A stretch of 64,000 nt of DNA from CALODL01 sp942492115 (GTDB lineage Bacteria > Planctomycetota > Phycisphaerae > UBA1845 > CAIVHJ01). Position 1 is the first letter of the stretch, and the number at the start of each line of letters is the position of its first letter. Below, piece after piece: positions 52,475-60,578 of the stretch. The DNA lies in contig CALODL010000022.1 in assembly GCA_942492115.1 (NCBI GenBank), positions 164,931 through 228,930 on the forward strand. The letters are read 5' to 3'. A program made the position numbers and the translations under genes. The notes under the pieces were generated by a model. It was not told where the DNA came from and searched no databases. It saw only the letters and a list, made by a program, of their open reading frames with translations.

Positions 52475-54034
52475 ATGATGAGGCAACAGCGACAACCACG
52501 CACATCACGCGGCCTGCTCGCCGCAGCGCTTCTGCTAGCTGGAAGCTGTTCGCCACCCGTGCCCGAGGGTGGCCCCTCGGATGCGGCCATCGGCGCGGGG
52601 GCGCCGCAGTTCGCCGGTGCCGGAATCGGATCAGGGCAAACTGGAGCGTGCTGTCTTTCGGGCGGATGTCAGCTGGTTTCGTCCGACACGTGCCTCCAAC
52701 TGGCAGGCACATATCTGGGTGACGACGCCTTGTGTAGCGATTGTGGTGACACGCTGGCCCTGGCCCTGCTGCAGGCGATCGACAGCGACGGTGATGGTTG
52801 CTCCGACCTGGATGAGATCCTGGCCAGTACGGACTCACTTTCCGAAGGTGACTGCCTCGACATCGACGGGGACGGCGTTCCCAACAAGGAAGATCCTGAC
52901 GTCGACGGGGATGGCCAACCCAACGGCGAGGACTTGGACGTCGACGGCGATGGGATTGACAACGATGACGACGACGACATCGACGGCGATGGCGAGAATA
53001 ACGACGCAGATGACGACGACGACGGGGATGGCGAACCCGACGACGAAGACGAAGACGATGATGGCGACGGCATACCGGACGAAGACGACGAGGATTCCGA
53101 TCCCGAATGCGAGGAAAACAGCGACTGCAAAGATGGCGAGTATTGTGACACACACGGCCGAGCCACTTGCCGCAATGCCGACTGTTCCGCAGGCGGTGAC
53201 TTCGACTGCGAAGCGCGTGAGCTGTGTAACGACTACAACGAGTGTCAGAGGTTATGCAGGACAGATGACCAATGCGACGAGGGTCAAACGTGTGGAGAAT
53301 TTGACGGGGCGTGCCGATGCGACAGCAGCACCAACGCCGGATGTCGCCCCGGTCACGAGTGCCAGAACAACCTCCGGTGCGTGCGAACGGACTTCAGTTG
53401 CAACACCAACAGGGATTGTCATGGTGGCGAGATATGCACAGTGGGTTTCCGGTGCGAGCGCATTACAGAATGCGAGCACCATAGCCAGTGTCGCGGCGGT
53501 GAACAATGTAATCGCACGACTGGCAAGTGCGAGCGATTCGCCTGCAATGGAGACATAGAGTGTCGTCCTGGCGAATACTGCGCGGCGCCCAGGTGTTTGC
53601 CGCGCCCGGGATGTGAGCGCGACATCGATTGCGGCCACACATTCCCCTATGACGGTCACGAACTGTGTAACCGCGCACTGGGGCGGTGTGAATTGAAGAG
53701 AGACTGCGCAGATTCCCGCGACTGCGACCTGGATCAACAGTGCAACCTGGACACATTCGAGTGTGACCGCAACCCCGAGTGCGAGGCGGGTGATACCGAC
53801 GATCCATGTCCGGAGGGCCAGGACTGCAACCAGGAGACGGGCTTCTGCGAACGCGAATGCGATCCCCAGGACGGCTGTTGCGTTGACAGCGATTGTAGCA
53901 GCGATGAACTGTGCGACAGCAGCCGGGGTCAATGCGAAGAAAAATTCGATTGCGAAACCGAAGTGTGTCCCGATGAGCAGGTGTGCAGCGACGAGAACGT
54001 GTGCGAGCGCGAGGACGACGAGGATGAGGAATGA
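52475..54034 (+). CDS. Asp-rich and Cys-rich surface lipoprotein
   Basis: A 519-aa lipoprotein (signal LLAAALLLAGSC, lipobox LAGSC). ATG 52475 or 52478 is likely; the open frame from GTG 52451 has no ribosome site. Residues ~110-210 are an extreme Asp/Gly calcium-binding block (DGDGIDNDDDDD and similar TSP3-type loops). The rest is about a dozen Cys-rich units of the form C-x-x-D-x-x-C-x-x-G-x-x-C (NSDCKDGEYCD, DDQCDEGQTCG, SQCRGGEQCN), like the disulfide-rich repeats of myxobacterial and planctomycete surface proteins. It ends in a very acidic tail. Confidence 0.82.
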   Translation: MMRQQRQPRTSRGLLAAALLLAGSCSPPVPEGGPSDAAIGAGAPQFAGAGIGSGQTGACCLSGGCQLVSSDTCLQLAGTYLGDDALCSDCGDTLALALLQAIDSDGDGCSDLDEILASTDSLSEGDCLDIDGDGVPNKEDPDVDGDGQPNGEDLDVDGDGIDNDDDDDIDGDGENNDADDDDDGDGEPDDEDEDDDGDGIPDEDDEDSDPECEENSDCKDGEYCDTHGRATCRNADCSAGGDFDCEARELCNDYNECQRLCRTDDQCDEGQTCGEFDGACRCDSSTNAGCRPGHECQNNLRCVRTDFSCNTNRDCHGGEICTVGFRCERITECEHHSQCRGGEQCNRTTGKCERFACNGDIECRPGEYCAAPRCLPRPGCERDIDCGHTFPYDGHELCNRALGRCELKRDCADSRDCDLDQQCNLDTFECDRNPECEAGDTDDPCPEGQDCNQETGFCERECDPQDGCCVDSDCSSDELCDSSRGQCEEKFDCETEVCPDEQVCSDENVCEREDDEDEE

Positions 54035-54062
54035 ATAGCCTGGTCCTGGCTGGAGTGAAATC

Positions 54063-56930
54063 ATGAAACGCCAATATGCAATCATGTTGCTGAGCACGCT
54101 GGCTGTGCTCGGTGCAGCCGTGAGTACGCCCGCGGACCCAGGGCTTAGAATCGGCGAACGCAGACGTCCCACATTGACCGCCCGGGGCGAAGTGGTTGAC
54201 CGCGCCACTGAGACAACACCAGAGATTCGGCAAGAGGGCGAAACGAGCGCAGGTTCCGACTGCAACGACAACGGCATACCCGACGACCAGGACATCGCCG
54301 ACGGCACCAGCCAGGACTGTGATGAGAACGACATCCCTGACGAATGCGAGGTGTCTATCCGTACCGACTACAGTTTCGAGGTGGATCCCCCGGAGCCAAT
54401 CGTCGACGGGGTCACCATCAGCCGGTCCTTCAATGTTCCCAAGGGCGGCCGTGTTCTTGACATTGATCTCGGCGTGACACTGACCCACGAGTTCCTGGGC
54501 GACCTCATCATCACGCTGTCGCACGCCGGTACCTCCGTGGATGTGTACCGGTATGGTCCATGCGAGGCCTGTGCCGACATCTGCGGTTTCGACGACACGG
54601 TCTTTGACGACGAGGCGAACGATGAGCTTCCTTGTGTGGATCTGAACAATGGCCGTTACCTTCCCGCCGAAGCGCTCTCGGCGTTCGACGGCGTGGATGT
54701 TGCGGGCGACTGGACGCTGGAAATCTTCGACGGATTCATCGGCTACGGAGGCACGCTGGCCGCGTGGTCGCTGATCATCGAGTCCACGGTTGACGACTGC
54801 AATCTGAACGCGATCCCCGACGAATGTGATGTCGCTGACGGCACCAGCGAAGACTGCAATACCAACGGCGTCCCCGACGAATGCGACACGGACTGCAACG
54901 ACAACGGTGTGCCAGACGACTGTGACGTCGTCGTCGACATCGATCAATGGGCATCGACCGTCTTGAGCTTCAGTTCGGAGTTCGCGCCCAGTCCCATGGC
55001 TCATTCGGCGGCCCAGGTGCTGGGCCCGCCCGACACTTTTGCCTATTGTGATTGTGGGTCCGCCTGGACACCATCACAGTTCGACGGGACGGTGGAGTTC
55101 ATCTCGGTTGGCTTCGACCAGCCTGTGTTTACCGATGGCGTGACCATACGCGAGAACCAGGGCAACGGCTTCGTGACCCGGGTCGAACTGATCGACATGC
55201 ACGGAGAGGTGCACACCGCCTGGGAAGGATTCGACCCCAGCCCGATCGGCGAGGTGGTGGACTATCACATCGACTGGCCGCGAACCGATTTTCTGGTGAC
55301 CGGCGTGACTATCCACACCGACACCAACCTGCAGCTGAACACCTGGGAAGAGATCGACGCCATCCAACTGCACGGAGTGGTGGCGAGCAGCGCCGATTGC
55401 AACACCAATGGTGTTCCGGACGAATGCGACGTCGCTGCGGGCAGTACCGACTGCAACGCCAACGGCATTCCCGACGACTGCGACGTCGCCCCATTGGGCC
55501 CGATGATCGCTCAGTGGGCTTCGGAGGTCATCGAATTCAGTAGCCAGTTTGAAGGCCATCCAGAGGAAGTCGGCCTCGCTGCGCAGGCCTTGGGAATTCC
55601 GAACGGTATTGCTTGGGCGCCGTCTCAAGCCGACGGTTCGCTGGAGTTCATTACCGTCGGTTACTCGGAATCCGCGTACGCCACCGGAATCACCATCCGG
55701 GAAGTCGCAGGGCACGGGATGGTCTATCAAGTGGATGTTATGGACACCAACGATGTCCTGCATACGGTGTGGCAGGGGGTCGATCCGACGCCGATGGGAT
55801 TAGATCCTGCAGACTTCGACGTGTCCTGGCCAATGACGAGTTTTGCCGTGAAGGGCGTCAAGGTCTATGTGGACACCGACCTCGCGCCGATCGTTTTTGA
55901 ACAAATTGATGCGATCGAGCTGCATGGGCGGCTCGCCGCCGACTGCAACGACAACGGCCTGGTAGATTGGTGTGAGTTCGGCCTCACGGATTGTAATAAC
56001 AACGGAATCCCCGACAATTGCGACTTGAATCCCCCGCACCACAATTGCTGTGAAATAGGAGGCTGCAGCGACGAGACTGTATATGCGTGCGTCTGTGAAT
56101 TCTTACCACTGTGCTGCGTTGCTTGGAACCAGATTTGTGCCGGTCTCGTGGAGTCTCTCGGCTGCGGCACGTGTCAACCGATTGACGTCGACTGCAACGA
56201 CAACGGCATTCCCGACGACTGCGACGTCGCCCCACTCGGCACAATGACCGACCAATGGGCGACGGAAGTGATCGGCTTCAGCAGCGAGGTCGCCGGTGCC
56301 GGCGCTGCCGTGAACGCCCTTGGAGAACCGGACGGCGGCGTCAGCTGGGGTCCATTCCCTGTTGACGGTTCCCTCGAGTTTCTGACCGTGGGTTACGCAA
56401 CTCCCGTGTATGCCACCGGGGTCACGATTCGGGAGTACTTGAGCCCGGGCTTTGTCTATCAAGTGGACGTGGTGGACATGAACGATGAGTTACACACGGT
56501 GTGGCAGGGCGTCGATCCGGGTGGGGCTTGTTGTAATGGTGTGGATGTCGAGCTGGCCTGGCCGCTCATCAGCTATGAGGTCAAGGGCGTTAAGGTCTAT
56601 GTGGACACCAACACCGGTTTGGAGGCTCGTGAGACGATCGACGCGATTCGGCTACACGGCCTGGCCGGCAGCGATTGCAACGCCAATGGCACGAACGACT
56701 GGTGCGAAGCCGACGCCGCCGACTGCAACGGCAACAGCATTCTTGATGCCTGCGAATTGGGCGACTTCAACGGCGACTTCGACATCGACCTGTTCGACCA
56801 TTTCCTGTTTGCCGAATGCTTCGAGGGTCCTGATGTGATCGTGAGTGTCGACTGTGATCCGGGCGATTCCGATTGCGACCAGGATGTGGACTTGCGCGAC
56901 TGGGCGCGGTTTCAGAATCAGTTTGAGTAG
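54063..56930 (+). CDS. Secreted P-domain protein with triplicated beta modules and dockerin end
   Basis: A 955-aa exported protein; ATG 54063 follows GGAG. After the signal peptide come DCNDNGIPDDQD-type units (planctomycete EF-hand-like loops) that recur throughout. A proprotein-convertase P domain spans ~100-240 (ISRSFNVPKGGRVLDIDLGV, WTLEIFDGFIGYGG). A ~140-aa beta module then occurs three times (coding ~54940-55375, ~55510-55935, ~56245-56665): QWAS/T-x-V-x-x-FSS..., TVGY...ATGVTIRE, HTVWQG.DP, VKGVKVYVDT. A Cys-rich insert separates modules 2 and 3. The C-terminus (GDFNGDFDIDLFDHFLFAEC) is a dockerin-type EF hand. Confidence 0.87.
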   Translation: MKRQYAIMLLSTLAVLGAAVSTPADPGLRIGERRRPTLTARGEVVDRATETTPEIRQEGETSAGSDCNDNGIPDDQDIADGTSQDCDENDIPDECEVSIRTDYSFEVDPPEPIVDGVTISRSFNVPKGGRVLDIDLGVTLTHEFLGDLIITLSHAGTSVDVYRYGPCEACADICGFDDTVFDDEANDELPCVDLNNGRYLPAEALSAFDGVDVAGDWTLEIFDGFIGYGGTLAAWSLIIESTVDDCNLNAIPDECDVADGTSEDCNTNGVPDECDTDCNDNGVPDDCDVVVDIDQWASTVLSFSSEFAPSPMAHSAAQVLGPPDTFAYCDCGSAWTPSQFDGTVEFISVGFDQPVFTDGVTIRENQGNGFVTRVELIDMHGEVHTAWEGFDPSPIGEVVDYHIDWPRTDFLVTGVTIHTDTNLQLNTWEEIDAIQLHGVVASSADCNTNGVPDECDVAAGSTDCNANGIPDDCDVAPLGPMIAQWASEVIEFSSQFEGHPEEVGLAAQALGIPNGIAWAPSQADGSLEFITVGYSESAYATGITIREVAGHGMVYQVDVMDTNDVLHTVWQGVDPTPMGLDPADFDVSWPMTSFAVKGVKVYVDTDLAPIVFEQIDAIELHGRLAADCNDNGLVDWCEFGLTDCNNNGIPDNCDLNPPHHNCCEIGGCSDETVYACVCEFLPLCCVAWNQICAGLVESLGCGTCQPIDVDCNDNGIPDDCDVAPLGTMTDQWATEVIGFSSEVAGAGAAVNALGEPDGGVSWGPFPVDGSLEFLTVGYATPVYATGVTIREYLSPGFVYQVDVVDMNDELHTVWQGVDPGGACCNGVDVELAWPLISYEVKGVKVYVDTNTGLEARETIDAIRLHGLAGSDCNANGTNDWCEADAADCNGNSILDACELGDFNGDFDIDLFDHFLFAECFEGPDVIVSVDCDPGDSDCDQDVDLRDWARFQNQFE

Positions 56931-57070
56931 GATATGGTAGTTTCGTGATTGGCGGTTTCGGGATCAATCTGCACAGACCGCGCCGAGTCTCTGGTGGACT
57001 TGATGTCCATGAAGAGCAGGCCGGTGGACGAGAGGCCTGATCGCCCGGACAGCGCTCGAGCAGATCACAG

Positions 57071-58849
57071 ATGAACAGACGGGCAAGCACACACGTGATG
57101 CGTATCGCCGTAGTGTTGTGCCACATGCACGTGGTCAGCGGTGGCGATACGGTGGCTCCGCAATTCGATGACGCCTCCGATCTTCTCGACATGCAGCATC
57201 TGACTCGGGCCAACGGTGGGTCGGGCATGGGCGGAGCAGCGTGGTTCGACTACGACGCTGATGGCTTGCTCGACTTGTTCCTGGCCAACGGCGTGTCGCG
57301 GCAGAGCCGTTTGTTTCGCAACACGGGCACGGGCGCCTTCGAGGATGTGACGTTGGCAGTTGGGCTGGTCGGGACCTCCGGGCACGCGGGGGTGGTGACG
57401 GCCGACATCGACAACGATGGCTATGTGGACCTCCTGCTGACAAGCGACACGGGCGTCGAGGCCGTGCAACGCGGTGATGTGACGTTGTTTCGCAATGTGG
57501 ACGGCGTGGGGTTTGAGGATATCACTGATACAGCGGGCCTGGTCGGGCCCGAAACACCGCTCAGCGCGGCCTTCGGTGATATCGACAACGATGGATTTCT
57601 CGATCTTTTCGTGACCGCGACCGGCAGCCTGGCAACTTTCGAGCAGCACCACAACCGACTCTATCGTAACAATGGTGATTTGACATTCACGGACATAAGC
57701 GCTGGCTCAGGCGTTGATACGGCCCTTGGCGCATGCGCCGCGTTTTTTTCACACTTCGATGAAGATGGGCGCATCGATTTGTTGGTGGCCAACTGTAACG
57801 AGGTCCACTTCCGACCCGCGCCGCTTCAGTTGATGATGAACCAGGGCAATGGGCACTTTGAGGACGGCGCCTTGCGCGCCGGCCTGGCGGTCGACGGCTA
57901 CTGGATGGGGGTTGGGCCTGCAGATTATGACAATGATGGGGACACCGATATTTTTGTGACCAATCTCGGCCGCGTTGGAGGCCCGATCCGTTTCAACCAT
58001 GCACTGTATGAGCAAGGCTGTGCGGGGCGATTTTACGATAACGCCGCTGCAGCAGGTATGGCCACTCGTGAGTTTGGCTGGGGGGTGGCGCCGGCGGATT
58101 TTGATAACGACGGTTGGGCAGACATCTTCTTTGCGGGCAGCCTCGTGACAGAACGCGTTGAAATGCGCGGTCCCGGCCGGGGCAATCCCGGGACGCTGCT
58201 CATGAACAACAGAGACGGCACCTTCACCAATCACACCGCGGCGATTCCCGTCAACCTCGAGAATCAGCTGACGTCAGGTGTGGCCTATGGCGATTTTGAT
58301 GGTGATGGTTTCAGTGACGTTGTTGTGGTAGTCGAAGGGCTCGACGGCGACCCGGGGCGTCCAGTTCTACTCAAGAGTGTGCCCAACGGTCACCATTGGT
58401 TAACGGTGAAACTCCGCGGAACGATCAGTAACCGCGACGCGGTCGGCGCGCGGGTCACGGTGTTTGCCGATGATCTCGTTCAGATGCGCGAGATCTACGC
58501 CGGCGCCAGTTTCTTGTCGTCGCACAGTCCATGGTTGACCTTCGGCCTGGCACGGCGCAACCATGTCGACCGGGTGGTCGTGCAGTGGCCGTCCGGCCTG
58601 CATGAGGAGTTCAGCGTCGAGGCCATCGACCGGAGCATAGAGCTGCTCGAGGGCCAGGGGGGCAGCGTTCAACCTGCAGAGCCGGTCACCTGTGTGGACA
58701 GCAGGACGGGCAGCAACTGCGGGGCGGGCGTCGGTGTCGTCGCGATGCTCATGACGTTGTCGCTGGTCGGCGTGCGCATACGCCGCTGCTTTGATCATGC
58801 AGGCATTTGCGGTTTTGAAACCAGGGCGGCCCATGGAGGATATCGATAG
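57071..58849 (+). CDS. FG-GAP / UnbV-ASPIC surface protein
   Basis: A 592-aa protein. An N-terminal segment (MRIAVVLCHMHVVSG) is a poor signal peptide. Residues ~50-420 carry FG-GAP/VCBS repeats with calcium loops DYDADGLLD, DIDNDGYVD, DIDNDGFLD, DYDNDGDTD and DFDGDGFSD. The ASPIC/UnbV domain follows (~430-530, HHWLTVKLRGT, AVGARVTVF, VVVQWPSG). Near the C-terminus, Cys-Gly, a hydrophobic stretch (GVGVVAMLMTLSLVGV) and Arg-Arg resemble a sorting signal of the MYXO-CTERM kind. The UnbV family is often found on outer surfaces. The start has only a weak ribosome site. Confidence 0.85.
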   Translation: MNRRASTHVMRIAVVLCHMHVVSGGDTVAPQFDDASDLLDMQHLTRANGGSGMGGAAWFDYDADGLLDLFLANGVSRQSRLFRNTGTGAFEDVTLAVGLVGTSGHAGVVTADIDNDGYVDLLLTSDTGVEAVQRGDVTLFRNVDGVGFEDITDTAGLVGPETPLSAAFGDIDNDGFLDLFVTATGSLATFEQHHNRLYRNNGDLTFTDISAGSGVDTALGACAAFFSHFDEDGRIDLLVANCNEVHFRPAPLQLMMNQGNGHFEDGALRAGLAVDGYWMGVGPADYDNDGDTDIFVTNLGRVGGPIRFNHALYEQGCAGRFYDNAAAAGMATREFGWGVAPADFDNDGWADIFFAGSLVTERVEMRGPGRGNPGTLLMNNRDGTFTNHTAAIPVNLENQLTSGVAYGDFDGDGFSDVVVVVEGLDGDPGRPVLLKSVPNGHHWLTVKLRGTISNRDAVGARVTVFADDLVQMREIYAGASFLSSHSPWLTFGLARRNHVDRVVVQWPSGLHEEFSVEAIDRSIELLEGQGGSVQPAEPVTCVDSRTGSNCGAGVGVVAMLMTLSLVGVRIRRCFDHAGICGFETRAAHGGYR

Positions 58850-59007
58850 AGACGTGCAAGGAGCTTAGGGGCCGAGGTTGGTGACTGCGCGCGAGTCAAT
58901 CTTGTCGTTGTTGAATTGAGTACGGCGCGCGGTCGTGCACAAGCGCCAGTCATCCGGGTGCGCACAACTGCCAAGTCGCGGCGGCAGCGTGTGCCGGTCC
59001 CAATCGT

Positions 59008-59571
59008 CTACTGGCCAGGATCCAGCGGATCAACCGCCGCGATTTCGATGCGGCGATTGCGGGATTTGTTCTCGGCCGAGTCGTTGGGTGCAACGGGGCG
59101 GTGCTCACCGCAACCACTGGCGATCAGTCGTGAGGAAGGAATGCCATGTGATTCGAGTACGCGGACGATGGCAATGGCGCGGGCGGCGGATAGTTCACGG
59201 TTGTCGAGCCAGGCCGTGCGCTTGATTGGATCAGCGTCGGTATGGCCGAACACGTAGACATCCTTGTTCTGGAAACGCGCTCGGAGGTCAGATGCCACCT
59301 GAGCCAGAATCTTGGGCGCGGATTCCATGAGTTTGGCCTGGCCGGAGTAGAACAGCGCGTTGCCATCGATGGTCAACATTGCGCCGCCTCGACAGGAACG
59401 CCATACGTCGGCAGGTACGGCCTGTGAGCTGTGCTCCTGAGCGGTGGCCTGCTGTGTGCGCAGACGGGCCACCTCACGTTCGAGCGCGGCGATACGCGTA
59501 CTGTCCTGTTGACAGGCGTTGCTGATGAGCGGAAGCAAGCTTACGGCGAGAAGCAATCCGTTGCGATTCAT
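59008..59571 (-). CDS. OmpA/Pal-family outer-membrane lipoprotein
   Basis: A 187-aa lipoprotein; ATG 59571 has GGGAGGGA upstream. The lipobox is ISNAC. A short coiled coil (STRIAALEREVARLRTQQ) precedes the OmpA-C peptidoglycan-binding domain: DVYVFGHTDADPI, NRELSAARAIAIVRVL, RLIASGCGEHRPVA and NRRIEI. It likely ties the outer membrane to peptidoglycan, a role usually given to Pal. No Tol genes are adjacent. Confidence 0.9.
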   Translation of the reverse strand: MNRNGLLLAVSLLPLISNACQQDSTRIAALEREVARLRTQQATAQEHSSQAVPADVWRSCRGGAMLTIDGNALFYSGQAKLMESAPKILAQVASDLRARFQNKDVYVFGHTDADPIKRTAWLDNRELSAARAIAIVRVLESHGIPSSRLIASGCGEHRPVAPNDSAENKSRNRRIEIAAVDPLDPGQ

Positions 59572-60106
59572 CCTGATCCCTCCCTGGGAATGAAGCCAAT
59601 GATGCGGAGGGGGTGGTCGAAATGCAACCTCTTTCCAGCCCGAAGCGGATCTGGCCACATACATTATTACTAATGCCCCCCTCCACCCCCCACCCAAATA
59701 CCGGGTGGGGCTGGCGGCGCCGAATCATCCAAGATGAGAAGACGGCCGAGACGGTCTTCAGCGCAAGAGAAACCACAAAGACGACGGATTCTTACCCGTC
59801 TGCTTGCGGTACCGAACGATGACGGTTCTTGGAGCCTGCTGAGGGGGGCGCTGCCGACCTACGACAACGGCGGCCAGGTGTGGGGTCGGCCGCCGTCGCC
59901 GGGTCTCGACAGTGTCTGGAGCACGCACGCAGGCTGCTCGTTTGGGCAGTGACTCACAACGAGCGACCTTCTCGCAATGTGCGCCCTCGAGACGGGTCGA
60001 AGAATCGAGAAGAGTCAGGTCTATGTTCAGGAACCGAACAGGCGCGGGGCCTCATTGCTGGAGCGACTCAACCCGCGTCGCCTGCCGGATCGTGAAAACC
60101 AAATAG

Positions 60107-60131
60107 AAAGGCCGCCCCGCTGGCGGCCTTT
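60107..60131. terminator. Perfect 10-bp terminator-like hairpin
   Basis: AAAGGCCGCC (60107-60116), loop CCGCT, GGCGGCCTTT (60122-60131). The stem ends in A and T runs on both sides, so it could stop transcription in either direction. No gene ends directly at it, which is odd. Confidence 0.6.
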
Positions 60132-60400
60132 CCGTGATATCGCGGCCCATGCGATCGATGCCTCGCGGCACGGTATTGCGGGGCATCATCGCCGAACCAC
60201 CGCGGTGCAGGTCTTTCACGAGGCTCGGGCCGCGGTATCACGTTCATTGTTTGTCTTCCCCTCCGAGGCCGGGAGTCCGTCGGAGGCTCGTACATCAGGA
60301 GGTACCCACAGCCGTCGGTCATCTTTTGCGGGTTATTCAAAAGAATCTCGGGCGTTGCTGCCGCGACGCAAAAAGTATTGGCACGCAATGGATAACGCGA

Positions 60401-60447
60401 CCAGAAGCCACAGCCCCCGGCCCGGTCTCGGGCGGGGCGACTTCTGG
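60401..60447. ncRNA. Candidate structured element
   Basis: Three coaxial stems: CCAGAAG/CTTCTGG (60401-60407 / 60441-60447), GCCCC/GGGGC (60413-60417 / 60434-60438) and GCCCG/CGGGC (60420-60424 / 60429-60433) with loop GTCT. I cannot tell whether it is transcribed or which strand matters. Confidence 0.35.
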
Positions 60448-60527
60448 CTGGCGCCGTGGCATCACGTGCGGAGGGAATGCGGGCTGGCAGACGTCCACAG
60501 GAGTGCTTGTCGGAGTAGAGCCGGAAA

Positions 60528-60558
60528 GGCCGCCCCCGGTGGAGTACCGGGGACGGCC
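60528..60558 (-). terminator. Terminator of the beta-helix/dockerin gene
   Basis: A 13-bp stem with one mismatch (GGCCGCCCCCGGT against ACCGGGGACGGCC), 21 bp behind the stop of the minus-strand gene at 60579. It is followed on that strand by TTTCC. Confidence 0.75.
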
Positions 60559-60578
60559 AGAGGCTGAAGCAAATCGGA

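Larger units (their letters stand above)
59572..60578. other. Gene-free 1-kb interval with three strong hairpins
   Basis: No ORF here has family-like sequence. The interval holds the 5' region of the OmpA lipoprotein, a perfect 10-bp hairpin (60107-60131), a long composite hairpin (60401-60447) and a 13-bp hairpin (60528-60558). The density of structure is high for an empty region and could include a small RNA. Confidence 0.5.

Noticed and set aside
53463..55004. 513-aa minus-strand open frame
   Set aside because: Spans two clear plus-strand surface genes; composition reflects their Asp/Cys codons.
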